Below are positions 26,710 to 35,406 of a stretch of 38,316 bases of DNA, one piece after another (within the stretch, counting starts at the first letter, position 1; every line of letters begins with the position of its first letter). Below the pieces are notes generated by a model. It saw nothing but the letters and a program-made list of their open reading frames with translations. It was not told the DNA's origin and searched no databases. The translations under genes were made by a program, and so were the position numbers. Location: positions 1-38,316 of the forward strand of contig CAJLWM010000012.1 in the NCBI GenBank assembly GCA_905210415.1, given 5' to 3'. This DNA comes from an uncultured Prevotellaceae bacterium. GTDB taxonomy: Bacteria > Bacteroidota > Bacteroidia > Bacteroidales > Muribaculaceae.

Positions 26710-27006
26710 ATGGAAAAATTCAATGAAATAATCAATGGCAATCAACTCACGTTGGTGGATTTCTTCGCCACTTGGTGCGGACCATGCAAGCAGATGCATC
26801 CGGTGCTCGAGCAATTGAAGAAAGACCTCGGCGACAGCATTCGCATCATAAAACTGGATGTTGACAGAATAGGCGGTTTGGCTGAGGCTTATCGCATACA
26901 GTCGGTGCCAACGCTGATGCTTTTCCGTAGCGGAAAGGTGCTTTGGCGACAAAGTGGAGCCATGCCGCTGCACGAACTGAAGGCGATAATCGCAAATCAT
27001 CGGTAG
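26710..27006 (+). CDS. Thioredoxin
   Basis: A 98-residue thioredoxin with the active site WCGPC at residues 22-26, the cis-proline motif SVPTLMLF and the usual order of strands. It has no signal peptide, so it reduces disulphides in the cytoplasm. It is slightly shorter than the typical 105-110 residues, at the N-terminus. It lies 4 bases after the membrane protein gene and 3 bases before oxyR. Confidence 0.92.
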   Translation: MEKFNEIINGNQLTLVDFFATWCGPCKQMHPVLEQLKKDLGDSIRIIKLDVDRIGGLAEAYRIQSVPTLMLFRSGKVLWRQSGAMPLHELKAIIANHR

Positions 27007-27009
27007 CCT

Positions 27010-27936
27010 ATGAACATACAGCAACTAAGATATATTGTTGCCATCGACCGCTTTCGCAATTTTGCGAGAGCGGCTGAGGCGTGTAATATATCGCAGCCCA
27101 CGCTAAGCGCTATGCTGGTGAAGCTTGAAGAAGAACTTGATGTGCGTATCTTTGAGCGTACCAACAAGCTCGTTAAACCCACCACTGTGGGCGAGAAGAT
27201 TATCGCTCAGGCGCAGAAAGCGTTGATGGAAACCGATCGCATTGTGGAGCTCATCAGCGAGGGAAAGGGCGCTATCGGTGGAAGATTTGTGTTGTCGGTT
27301 GGCCCTACAATTGCGCCGTATCTATTGCCGAAGTTTATCAAGCACTATCGTGAGGCTTATCCAGCGGTTGACTTGACTATTAAGGAGATGAAAGCCAATT
27401 ATATGCTTGAGGCTCTGCTAAATGGCGAACTTGATGCAGGTATTGGCATCTCTGATAACACTTGCCAGGGTGTGCTTGAAGTTCCGCTCTACACCGAGCG
27501 CTTCTATGTGTATCTTGCCGAGAGTTGTTGGCGAAAACTGCCGGTGTTTGATCCCGGAAACTTGGAACATGAGAACATGTGGATTATGAAGGAGGCTCAA
27601 TGCCTGCGCGACAGTGCATTCTCGTTTTGTAAGGCGCGTGGCAAGGGGCATCATATCTACGAGGCGGGAAGTATAGAGACCCTGATACGCATAGTGGATG
27701 AGAATGGCGGCTATACGATTATTCCGGAGATGCATTTGCCGTTTCTTAGCGAGATGCAGCGCAAGAATGTGCGCGAGATAAAGGGCGATTACCTCTCGCA
27801 AAGGCGCATATCGCTCTATATCAAAGACGACTATATCCGCGAGCGGATGCTCAACACGGTGGTGGATGCGCTCAGGAGTTTCTTGCCGCAGCGAATGCTG
27901 GGCGGGGGCATCGTGAAGTATGGCATTAAGCTATAG
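27010..27936 (+). CDS. oxyR: Hydrogen-peroxide-sensing regulator OxyR
   Basis: A 308-residue LysR-family activator. The N-terminal helix-turn-helix is MNIQQLRYIVAIDRFRNFAR and ISQPTLSAMLVKLEEEL. The two redox cysteines of OxyR are present at 198 and 207 in EAQCLRDSAFSFCKA, with the same spacing of nine as Cys199 and Cys208 of E. coli, so the disulphide switch should work. The end SLETL-like SIETLIRIVDENGGYTIIPE also fits OxyR. It is the last gene of the redox operon, which suggests that the operon is part of the peroxide response and that OxyR may act on its own promoter. Confidence 0.9.
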   Translation: MNIQQLRYIVAIDRFRNFARAAEACNISQPTLSAMLVKLEEELDVRIFERTNKLVKPTTVGEKIIAQAQKALMETDRIVELISEGKGAIGGRFVLSVGPTIAPYLLPKFIKHYREAYPAVDLTIKEMKANYMLEALLNGELDAGIGISDNTCQGVLEVPLYTERFYVYLAESCWRKLPVFDPGNLEHENMWIMKEAQCLRDSAFSFCKARGKGHHIYEAGSIETLIRIVDENGGYTIIPEMHLPFLSEMQRKNVREIKGDYLSQRRISLYIKDDYIRERMLNTVVDALRSFLPQRMLGGGIVKYGIKL

Positions 27937-27957
27937 CGCACGTTCCCGATAAAAATA

Positions 27958-27995
27958 AAACAGCCCAAATCGGATGCTTCCGATTTGGGCTGTTT
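27958..27995. terminator. Bidirectional terminator between oxyR and ctp
   Basis: A perfect 17-base-pair stem (27958-27974 with 27979-27995), loop TGCT, between convergent genes, with A-rich and T-containing flanks. Both arms contain CCCAAATCGG or its complement, the sequence of the dispersed repeat ends. Confidence 0.85.
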
Positions 27996-28016
27996 GACAT
28001 AGTATTCTGAGAGAAA

Positions 28017-29627
28017 TTACTTCTTTTTACTTGGTTTGCCAGTGAGGATTTCGTTGTATCTGCGATCGTCGTTGAGGATGTCGATAGCCTGCTTCACGAT
28101 AGGGTTGGTGTGATTCATCACCACGAAGTAGGCCGATGGGTCGCTATAGGCATCGCGGGCGATAAGTGCTTTCACCACGTTGTTGATAAGTAGTTTGCTC
28201 TTGGCATATTGTTGCTCGTTGAAGTGGACGCTGTCGCGCTCGCCAGCAGCGATGATATCCTTTGTCATTTGTTCGTCAACTACAAATTGTGCATCAAATT
28301 GAGCCACGTTGCTGTATTGGCTCATAATCTGTGCGCGATGGCTGTCAACGTAGTTGAGACTGTATTGCACGATGATGCCCTTAGCCACGAGGTCGCGATA
28401 GTAGTCGCTATATTCAGTGGTGTCGATTGGAACAAACACGTCGGGCATAATGCCACCGCCACCGTAGATTGCTCTGCCGTTTTTGAGGGTGCTTACGCGC
28501 AGAGAGTCGGCGAAGTGTATGCTGTCGGCATTAGATAGTTCGCCGTCTTTATAGCGGTTGAGAATGTCCATTTCGTAGTCGAGTCGGTCGCCTTTTTTGT
28601 AAGGCTTCTGAATGCATCGGCCCGATGGGGTGTAGTAGCGAGCCACGGTTAGGCGCACCATGCTGCCGTCTTCAAAACGCAGTGGGCGTTGCACCAAGCC
28701 TTTGCCGAACGAGCGACGTCCGATAATCACGCCGCGGTCCCAGTCTTGCACGGCTCCGGCAAAAATTTCGGCAGCCGATGCTGAACATTGATTGACGAGC
28801 ACAGCCACCTTGCCTTTGCGGTATTTGCCGTTGCCCAAGGCTTTGGCTTCGTTGCGAGGGCTTGTGCGGCCTTCGGTGTAAACAATCATTTCGCCACGGC
28901 CGAGCAGTTCGTTGCCCATTTCTATGGCAGAATTGAGGTAGCCGCCACCATTGTCGGTGAGGTCTACGATGAGTTGCTTCATGCCCACACGCTTGAGCGA
29001 ATCGATGGCAGAAACAAATTCCTGATTGGTGCTTGCTGCAAAACGAGCGATTTTCACATATCCGGTTTTGTCGTCGATCATATAAGAAGCATCGATGCTA
29101 TAAAGGGGAATGTTGTCGCGGGTGATGCGGAAGGTGATAAGTTCGGGGCTTTTTCCGCGTTTCACCTTGAGTTCCACCTTTGAGCCTTTAGGACCACGAA
29201 GGCGCTTCATGATGTCGTTGGTGTTCATTTTCACTCCAGCGATGGTGGTGTCGTTCACCGTCACGATGCGGTCGCCAGCCAAAATGCCCACACGCTCCGA
29301 AGGGCCGCCAGCCACGGTTTGGATCACATATAGCGAATCCTCGTTCATGCGGAATTGTATGCCGATGCCGCTGAAAGAGCCTTGCAAAGGTTCGTCGAGT
29401 TCTTTGGTTTCGGCTGCGGTAGTGTAGGTGGAGTGAGGGTCGAGCTCTTTGAGAATGCCCTTGATGGCATCTTCCACTATTTTGTCTTCGTTGACGCTAT
29501 CGACATAGAAAGCCGAAATGGCGTATTGCGCATTTAGGAGTTTCTTGATGCTTTTCGGCATAGTCTGCGCAATGGTGATAAACGCCATTGAGAGCAGAAG
29601 GATTGCGATATAACGACTCTTGTTCAT
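28017..29627 (-). CDS. C-terminal processing peptidase (S41 family) with PDZ domain
   Basis: A 536-residue periplasmic or membrane-anchored serine protease. A signal peptide or anchor (YIAILLLSMAFITIAQ) opens the protein. The N-terminal helical part is followed by the PDZ domain (GIGIQFRMNEDSLYVIQTVA to KVELKVKRG, about 88-165) and the S41 domain. The catalytic Ser lies in NQCSASAAEIFAG near 285 and the catalytic Lys in GRRSFGKGLVQ near 308. The C-terminal 150 residues are of the Bacteroidetes type. Such proteases trim or degrade envelope proteins. It is the last gene of parE-coaD-ctp, 33 bases after coaD. Confidence 0.93.
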   Translation of the reverse strand: MNKSRYIAILLLSMAFITIAQTMPKSIKKLLNAQYAISAFYVDSVNEDKIVEDAIKGILKELDPHSTYTTAAETKELDEPLQGSFSGIGIQFRMNEDSLYVIQTVAGGPSERVGILAGDRIVTVNDTTIAGVKMNTNDIMKRLRGPKGSKVELKVKRGKSPELITFRITRDNIPLYSIDASYMIDDKTGYVKIARFAASTNQEFVSAIDSLKRVGMKQLIVDLTDNGGGYLNSAIEMGNELLGRGEMIVYTEGRTSPRNEAKALGNGKYRKGKVAVLVNQCSASAAEIFAGAVQDWDRGVIIGRRSFGKGLVQRPLRFEDGSMVRLTVARYYTPSGRCIQKPYKKGDRLDYEMDILNRYKDGELSNADSIHFADSLRVSTLKNGRAIYGGGGIMPDVFVPIDTTEYSDYYRDLVAKGIIVQYSLNYVDSHRAQIMSQYSNVAQFDAQFVVDEQMTKDIIAAGERDSVHFNEQQYAKSKLLINNVVKALIARDAYSDPSAYFVVMNHTNPIVKQAIDILNDDRRYNEILTGKPSKKK

Positions 29628-29660
29628 ATAGATATTGGTGGAGAGTTTTTTAATGTTCTG

Positions 29661-30185
29661 TTATACGTTTTCGATTGGTGCAAACTTAGCAAATAGCGCA
29701 TCTGCTATGTGCTGAGGATAGTTGTGAGGCAATAGGTGCTTCACATCTTTGTGTTGGCGAATCAGGCTTCGGAGCAGTGTTGAACTGATTTCTTCCTCTT
29801 CGGGCAGGGCGGGCAGGAATACGGTCTCAATGCCAGTGGCCTTGCGGTTGTAGTCGGCCACTTGCTGCTCGTATGCCAAATCCTCGGCGCCACGCACACC
29901 GCGAATGAGGCAGACAGCGCCTGCTTGTCGGGCGGCATCTACGGTAAGCCCAGAGTAGTTCACAACACTCACTTGCGGATAGTCGTGAAACACGGATTCA
30001 ATCCATTCCATGCGTTGCTCCACGGTCATCATAGCCGATTTGGCAGGGTTGATGCCTATGCCTATCACCACCTCGTCGAAGAGCGAGAGTGAGCGGAGCA
30101 CGATTGATTGGTGACCGCGGGTGAAGGGGTCGAACGAGCCGGCGAAAAATGCTATGTGGCGCGATTCGTTATTGAGTGATGTCAT
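29661..30185 (-). CDS. coaD: Phosphopantetheine adenylyltransferase
   Basis: CoaD transfers AMP from ATP to 4'-phosphopantetheine, the fourth step of coenzyme A synthesis. The 174-residue protein has the nucleotidyltransferase motif [11 protein letters not shown] at residues 15-25, the [16 protein letters not shown] motif and [10 protein letters not shown] near the end. Its start overlaps the 3' end of parE by 17 bases, so it is translated from the parE message. Confidence 0.96.
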   Translation of the reverse strand: MTSLNNESRHIAFFAGSFDPFTRGHQSIVLRSLSLFDEVVIGIGINPAKSAMMTVEQRMEWIESVFHDYPQVSVVNYSGLTVDAARQAGAVCLIRGVRGAEDLAYEQQVADYNRKATGIETVFLPALPEEEEISSTLLRSLIRQHKDVKHLLPHNYPQHIADALFAKFAPIENV

Positions 30186-32112
30186 CTTCTTCTTCGATTA
30201 CGAGGTTGTCGATGATGAAGCCTTGGCGCTCCATAGTGTTTTTGCCCATATAGAATTCGAGCATATCGCGCACGGCATCCTCTTTGCGCAGGGTCACGCG
30301 GTCGAGGCGCATGCCTTCGCCGATGAAATCCTTAAATTCGTCAGGTGAGATTTCACCAAGACCTTTAAATCGTGTAATTTCGGCATTGCCTTCGCCCACC
30401 TTGGCGATGGCTGCGATGCGCTCTTCGTCGCTATAGCAATAGTAGGTCTCTGGTTTGCTCTCTTTCACGGCTTTTGAAGTGGTGGAAGAGCGGCGTTTCG
30501 ATTCCTTCTTGTTGCGCACACGGAAAAGAGGTGTCTGCAAGATGTATACGTGACCCGTCTTGATCAATTCCGGGAAGAATTGCAGCAGGAATGTGAGCAT
30601 CAGCAAGCGAATGTGCATACCGTCGACATCGGCATCGGTAGCGATAATCACGCGATTGTAGCGCAGGTCGTCGAGGCCGTTCTCAATGTTGAGGGCCGCT
30701 TGAAGCAGATTGAATTCTTCGTTTTGATATACGATTTTCTGCTGCATGCCGAAAGAGTTGAGCGGTTTGCCTCGAAGCGAGAACACGGCTTGTGTCTCCA
30801 CATCGCGAATCTTGGTGATACTGCCGCTCGCCGAAAGACCCTCGGTGATGAAGATTGACGATAGTTCGCGCTTATCGCCTTTGGCGTCGTTGTAGTGAAT
30901 GCGGCAGTCGCGCAGTTTCTTGTTGTTGAGCGCCACTTTCTTGGCACGTTCGCGCGCCTGCTTGGTGACGCCGGCAATGGCCTTGCGCTCCTTCTCGCTC
31001 TCTTGAATCTTGGCGAGCATCGGTTCGGCTATTAGTGGCTCTTTGTGCAGGAAGTTGTCGAGTTCGCGCTTTATGAAGTCGTTGATAAACTTGTATACGG
31101 TAGGGCCGTCGGCATACATCACCGTGCTGCCGAGTTTGATTTTTGTTTGCGATTCAAAAATTGGTTCAACCACCTTGATGCTGATGGCAGCCACCATACC
31201 CGAGCGTATGTCGCTATACTCAAAGTTCTTGTTGAAAAATTCCTTGATGGTGCGCGACACCGCCTCGCGGAATGCGCTTTGGTGTGTGCCGCCTTGTGTG
31301 GTGTGCTGACCGTTGACAAACGAGTAGTATTCCTCGCCATATTGGTTGGCGTGGGTGATTACCGCCTCAATCATGTCGCCCTTGAGGTGGATAGGCTTGT
31401 AGAGTGGTTCGTTGGTCATATATTCCTTCACCAGGTCGCACAATCCGTTGCGAGAATGATATTTCTTGCCGTTGTAGATTATGGTCAATCCGGTGTTGAG
31501 GAATGAATAGTTTTTTATCATCACTTCCACGAAGTCGTCGCGGAATGTGTAGTTGACAAAAATGGTGTCATCAGGCTTGAAGCTGATGAGCGTGCCGTTT
31601 TGAGCGCCTTCTTCGGCTGGCACAATGTCGCTTTCCTCCACAGCTTCGCCGCGGTTGAACTTGGTGTGCGAGGTCATGCCGTCGCGCCACGATTGCACGT
31701 AGCACCATTCGCTCAATGCGTTGGTGGCTTTCAAGCCCACGCCGTTCATACCCACAGAGCTCTGATAGTTCTGCGTGTCGAATTTGCCGCTGGTGTTCAT
31801 TGCTGTGGCTGCACGGGTGACGTCTTGCAAAGGGATGCCACGGCCGTAGTCGCGTATGGTTACTACGCCGTCTTCCACTGTCACTTCTATGGTGTCGCCA
31901 AATCCTGCTGCGTGCTCGTCGATAGCGTTGTCGAGAGTCTCTTTGAGCAGGACGTATATGCCGTCGTCGTTCTGCGAACCGTCACCAAGTTTACCGATAT
32001 ACATACCCGGTCGTCGCCTGATGTGCTCAAGCGGCGAAAGTGTGACTAATTCGTCGTAGCCGCCAGAATTGCTGGTCGGCTCAAATGCGCTTATTTCTGT
32101 ATCTTCTGCCAT
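30169..32112 (-). CDS. parE: DNA topoisomerase IV subunit B
   Basis: ParE is the ATPase subunit of the enzyme that separates daughter chromosomes. The 647-residue protein shows the GHKL ATPase motifs ([36 protein letters not shown]), the transducer domain and the TOPRIM domain with [14 protein letters not shown] in place of the common EGDSAGGSA, and [16 protein letters not shown]. The EGLSAS form is usual for Bacteroidetes ParE. An insert rich in Lys and Ser ([15 protein letters not shown]) lies near residue 545. The partner parC is not next to it; coaD and ctp follow instead. Confidence 0.92.
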   Translation of the reverse strand: MAEDTEISAFEPTSNSGGYDELVTLSPLEHIRRRPGMYIGKLGDGSQNDDGIYVLLKETLDNAIDEHAAGFGDTIEVTVEDGVVTIRDYGRGIPLQDVTRAATAMNTSGKFDTQNYQSSVGMNGVGLKATNALSEWCYVQSWRDGMTSHTKFNRGEAVEESDIVPAEEGAQNGTLISFKPDDTIFVNYTFRDDFVEVMIKNYSFLNTGLTIIYNGKKYHSRNGLCDLVKEYMTNEPLYKPIHLKGDMIEAVITHANQYGEEYYSFVNGQHTTQGGTHQSAFREAVSRTIKEFFNKNFEYSDIRSGMVAAISIKVVEPIFESQTKIKLGSTVMYADGPTVYKFINDFIKRELDNFLHKEPLIAEPMLAKIQESEKERKAIAGVTKQARERAKKVALNNKKLRDCRIHYNDAKGDKRELSSIFITEGLSASGSITKIRDVETQAVFSLRGKPLNSFGMQQKIVYQNEEFNLLQAALNIENGLDDLRYNRVIIATDADVDGMHIRLLMLTFLLQFFPELIKTGHVYILQTPLFRVRNKKESKRRSSTTSKAVKESKPETYYCYSDEERIAAIAKVGEGNAEITRFKGLGEISPDEFKDFIGEGMRLDRVTLRKEDAVRDMLEFYMGKNTMERQGFIIDNLVIEEEDDITQ

Positions 32113-32149
32113 ATTGCGTAATATTGTAGCGTGATGATGCTATAACACG

Positions 32150-32157
32150 CAAAGATA
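32150..32157 (-). promoter_or_regulatory. Promoter -7 box of the parE operon
   Basis: TATCTTTG on the minus strand matches TAnnTTTG, 37 bases before the parE start. No clear -33 element. Confidence 0.55.
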
Positions 32158-32211
32158 CGAAAAAATCGCTTAGTATTTAGGGTAATGAGAGTTAAAAAAA
32201 GGTAAGCGAAA

Positions 32212-33150
32212 TCAGCGTATGAGCAGGCGAATGAGTCGTCCGAAGCCTCGGCCGCCATGTGAGATGTAGGAATATGCGATGGCGAAGAGTGTAGAAAGCA
32301 CAGGTGATGACACATATTGCCTTATCACCTTGCCGTAGAGTGGACGTGCCAATTCTTGGTGTCCTTCGTGTGCATAGAGCGCTGCCAACACCACGCGACG
32401 ATAGTCTACGATCTTGAGCAAGCGTTCGCGTTGCAGGTGCTGCGATGCCTCGATGTTGCGAGTGATGGTGTCGAGCGCATATTCGCAGGCTTTGTGGCGT
32501 GAGGAATAGTCGGTGCCGGTGATTGATTGCTCGGTGGCATGTACGAATATGCGTGGCTTGTCGCTGATGAAGGCTAATGTGGGCATTTGCAGTAGCAGAC
32601 GCACACCAAGTTCGTAGTCGTTCCAGCACGTTTGGCTTTCGTCCCAACCGCCGGCGTTTGTGAAGTAGGTGCGGCGGGCAATGTATCGTGTGGTCGACAT
32701 AATGGTGTGTATCAGGTGGTTGGCAAACGCGTCGCTCGTGAAAAACGGTAGCGTGCTCTCGTTGCCGTCGAGGGCTATGAGCGAAGCCTTTGATATGATG
32801 ATGTCGGCAAGCGGATTGTCGGCAATCGCCTTGGCGTAGGTCTCGACTAAATCGGGAGCCATAGTGTCGTCGCTATCAAAAAACATCACCCACTCCGATG
32901 TGGCAGCACGCAGACCGCAGTTGCGAGCGGCTGCAGCGCCTGGAGTGGCCTCTTGCAGCACGGTGATGCTGAAATCGGACGCTTGGTGCTCAGCCTGAAA
33001 TTGCTGCAGTGTGGCAAGAGTGGAGTCGGTGGAATTGTTGTCGACAAGAATCAGTTGCAATGGACGAACCGTCTGCTCAGCCACTGATTGCAATGTGGCT
33101 TTCACCAAATCGGCGCGATTGTAAACGGGTATTATGATAGTGATAGACAT
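32212..33150 (-). CDS. Family 2 glycosyltransferase
   Basis: A 312-residue GT-A glycosyltransferase. It opens with SITIIIPVYNRADLVKATLQ, has LILVDNNSTDST, then AAARNCGLRAATSEWVMFFD with SDD as the metal-binding DXD-type motif, and ECHNDY-like CWNDYELGVRLL near 210, which fits the ED/W-type acceptor motif. It is cytoplasmic, with no clear membrane segment. The natural start is the ATG at 33150; an upstream start would add 19 residues without similarity. It is divergent from two further glycosyltransferase genes, so the three may build one surface glycan. Confidence 0.87.
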   Translation of the reverse strand: MSITIIIPVYNRADLVKATLQSVAEQTVRPLQLILVDNNSTDSTLATLQQFQAEHQASDFSITVLQEATPGAAAARNCGLRAATSEWVMFFDSDDTMAPDLVETYAKAIADNPLADIIISKASLIALDGNESTLPFFTSDAFANHLIHTIMSTTRYIARRTYFTNAGGWDESQTCWNDYELGVRLLLQMPTLAFISDKPRIFVHATEQSITGTDYSSRHKACEYALDTITRNIEASQHLQRERLLKIVDYRRVVLAALYAHEGHQELARPLYGKVIRQYVSSPVLSTLFAIAYSYISHGGRGFGRLIRLLIR

Positions 33151-33244
33151 AGTATGACAATAATATTCTGTTGGTAAATTTACGGAAAATTTATAACAAT
33201 CCCACAAAAATGCAGTATATTTACAAACTTATTTTTTGGCCGAT

Positions 33245-34375
33245 ATGAATATACTACTACTGGGAGATGCAAGCAATTTTCATAATACCCTCGCCTCGGG
33301 ATTGTGCAGGCTGGGGCACGACGTGGTGGTGATAAGCGATGGGTCGAGGTGGATGAATACTCAGCGAACCATCGATCTGACTCGGCGCGCAGGTAGGCTC
33401 GGAGCGGTGCGCTATGTGGCTGATGTGCTGAGGTTGCTGCCTAAGATGCGTGGCTACGACGTGGTGCATTTGGTCAATCCTGTGTTCCTTCAGCTGCGCC
33501 CAGAGAAGGTGCGGCTGGTGTTTGACTATCTGAAGCGGCACAATCGCTGCGTGATGCTCTCGGCTTTGGGCAGCGACTACGATGTGGTGAAAGCCGATAT
33601 CGAAGGGCGTGTGCTGGCCTATTCGGAGTATATGCTCGGGCAAACCCCCACGGCCTATATGCTATCTGAAGAGGCTGAGAAAGAGCGTCGCGATAGTTGG
33701 CTTGCGCCACCGATGGAGCGCTATCACAGATATTTCATCAATCGCATTGATGGTGCTGTGGCTTGCCTCTATGAGTATTATAAGATATACCATGAGATAA
33801 TTCCTGAGAAACTGGCTTATGGTGGCATTCCTATCGACACACAGGCGCTTACACCACGATTGGTGGATAGCGAACCTGAGAAATTGCGATTGTTTATTGG
33901 CATTCAGCGCAAGCGCAGCATATTCAAGGGCACCGATCGCCTGCTCGAAGCCGCAAAGCGTGTGGTGGAGCAGATGCCTGATAAGTGCGAACTTGATGTG
34001 GTGGAAAATGTGCCGTATGCCGAGTATGTGCAGCGCATGAACCGTTCGCATGTGATGCTCGACCAATTGTATTCCTACACCCCTGCCACCAATGCGCTGA
34101 TAGCGATGGCGCAAGGCATGGTGGCTGTGAGTGGCGGTGAAGATGAATATTACGATTTTATAGGCGAGGCTGATTGCCGCCCGATAGTGAATGTGTCGCC
34201 GCTTGTGCGTGGCGACATTGAGAACAAACTCCGGTGGCTCGTGGATAACAAGGCGATGCTGCCACAACTGAGCCGTATGAGTCGCGAATTTGTTGTGAAG
34301 CACAACGACAGTGTGGTGGTGGCGCAACGGCACATTGATTTTTGGAACAAAATTATTTCGGAGAAAGGCTTATGA
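33245..34375 (+). CDS. GT-B type glycosyltransferase (GT4-like)
   Basis: A 376-residue protein with a Rossmann-like N-terminal domain (MNILLLGDASNFHNTLASGL, LCRLGHDVVVISDGSRW, YDVVHLVNPVFL) and a second domain (LRLFIGIQRKRSIFKGTDRL, LEAAKRVVEQMPDKCELDVV, ALIAMAQGMVAVSGGEDEYY) as in GT4 enzymes. The classic EX7E donor-site motif is not clear, so it is a distant member. The ATG at 33245 is preferred to a TTG nine bases before it. It overlaps the next gene by 4 bases (ATGA), a sign of coupled translation. Confidence 0.72.
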   Translation: MNILLLGDASNFHNTLASGLCRLGHDVVVISDGSRWMNTQRTIDLTRRAGRLGAVRYVADVLRLLPKMRGYDVVHLVNPVFLQLRPEKVRLVFDYLKRHNRCVMLSALGSDYDVVKADIEGRVLAYSEYMLGQTPTAYMLSEEAEKERRDSWLAPPMERYHRYFINRIDGAVACLYEYYKIYHEIIPEKLAYGGIPIDTQALTPRLVDSEPEKLRLFIGIQRKRSIFKGTDRLLEAAKRVVEQMPDKCELDVVENVPYAEYVQRMNRSHVMLDQLYSYTPATNALIAMAQGMVAVSGGEDEYYDFIGEADCRPIVNVSPLVRGDIENKLRWLVDNKAMLPQLSRMSREFVVKHNDSVVVAQRHIDFWNKIISEKGL

Positions 34376-35172
34376 CACTCGAGATACTGATATGCACGAT
34401 AAACGACGGCATTGGCGGCGTGGAGAAAATGCTACTTGCTCGGCAAGAGGGCTTGCGCTATGTGGTGTCGTGGCAGCTGACCGATGGTGTGGCTCGTGAA
34501 GTGCCAAAGGCGCTTTGCCGTGATGATGTGCGAGTGGTGACAATGGCGGTGGGCGGATTGAGCCTAAACCGCAATAATGCCATGGCGCATGCCACAGGCG
34601 ATGTGTGCGTGATAGCCGATGATGATATGACGTTGTGCGCCGATGGGCTGAGGGCCGTGGTGGAGAAATTCGAGCAAGACCCATCGCTCGACATTGCCAC
34701 ATTTAAGTATGCGTCGGATTGCAGTCAGAAGAGTTATCCCGACTATGAGTTTGATTTGCGCCGATTTCCGTCGGGCTATTATGTGGCATCGATAGAGATA
34801 GCCTTTCGCCGCGCGTCGGTTGTAGGCAAGGTGCTGTTCGACGATCATTTCGGCATCGGAGCGCCAGTGTTGGCGGCAGGAGAGGAGAGTGTGTTTCTGC
34901 ACGACGTGCTATCGCTGGGCATGAAGGGGCGGTTTTTCCCGATTACGATAGCCTGCCACAATCATCCCACCACAGCCGAAAGACATGGTGTGAAAATGGA
35001 AGTGGTGATGTCGAATGGAGCATATCTCTATGTGGCAAAGCGCCACGATTGGATGTTGCTGCGAGCAGTGCTCATGGCATGGCGAGTGAGTCGAAAAGGC
35101 GTGCCGTTTGTCAAGGCATTGCGCTGGGTGACCGACGGCATAAAGTATGCCCGACGAGTAAGACCACAATAA
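34372..35172 (+). CDS. Family 2-like glycosyltransferase
   Basis: A 266-residue GT-A type protein. TLEILICTINDGIGGVEKML opens the fold, then GLSLNRNNAMAHATGDVCVI and ADDDM, which is the DXD motif, and AAGEESVFLHDVLSLGMKGR near residue 185, with the acceptor-side E-E/H residues. The C-terminal RVSRKGVPFVKALRWVTDGI is amphipathic and may touch the membrane. The ATG at 34372 follows AAAGG and overlaps the stop of the previous gene (ATGA); an upstream TTG frame is unlikely. The substrate is not known. Confidence 0.78.
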   Translation: MTLEILICTINDGIGGVEKMLLARQEGLRYVVSWQLTDGVAREVPKALCRDDVRVVTMAVGGLSLNRNNAMAHATGDVCVIADDDMTLCADGLRAVVEKFEQDPSLDIATFKYASDCSQKSYPDYEFDLRRFPSGYYVASIEIAFRRASVVGKVLFDDHFGIGAPVLAAGEESVFLHDVLSLGMKGRFFPITIACHNHPTTAERHGVKMEVVMSNGAYLYVAKRHDWMLLRAVLMAWRVSRKGVPFVKALRWVTDGIKYARRVRPQ

Positions 35173-35258
35173 ATCCCAATCGGCGATTAGGCCATAACGG
35201 CATAGATTAGCCCTGACTTTTGGATGATTTCGCTGGCTTTTAGCCCTGACTTTTGGAT
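35170..35258 (+). repeat. Repeat end and a 19-base direct duplication
   Basis: AATCCCAATCGGCGATTAGG (35172-35191) resembles one end of the dispersed repeat. It is followed by two perfect 19-base copies of TTAGCCCTGACTTTTGGAT, at 35207-35225 and 35240-35258, 33 bases apart. No gene is seen between 35173 and 35406. Confidence 0.65.
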
Positions 35259-35300
35259 AAATCAGTAGTCACTGTTCAAAGAGACTCTGAATCTGTGTTC

Positions 35301-35367
35301 AGTTATTTTATCGTGCATAAACGATATTTTTGTATTTATTTTGTCGTTTATAAACGATAAAATAACT
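35301..35367. promoter_or_regulatory. Double operator before the AAA ATPase gene
   Basis: Perfect 14-base inverted arms AGTTATTTTATCGT (35301-35314) and ACGATAAAATAACT (35354-35367) enclose the region. Within it are a perfect 14-base palindrome TCGTTTATAAACGA (35344-35357) and a near copy TCGTGCATAAACGA (35311-35324), 33 bases apart, about three helix turns. This is the look of a two-site operator for a dimeric repressor. No helix-turn-helix regulator gene lies next to it in the window. Confidence 0.65.
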
Positions 35368-35374
35368 ATCTTTG
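35367..35374 (+). promoter_or_regulatory. Promoter -7 box of the AAA ATPase gene
   Basis: TATCTTTG matches TAnnTTTG and touches the downstream operator arm, 32 bases before the start codon. A TTTG lies 23 bases upstream. Confidence 0.6.
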
Positions 35375-35406
35375 CAAAAGAATAAAGCATTAAAACCAAG
35401 AAGTAT

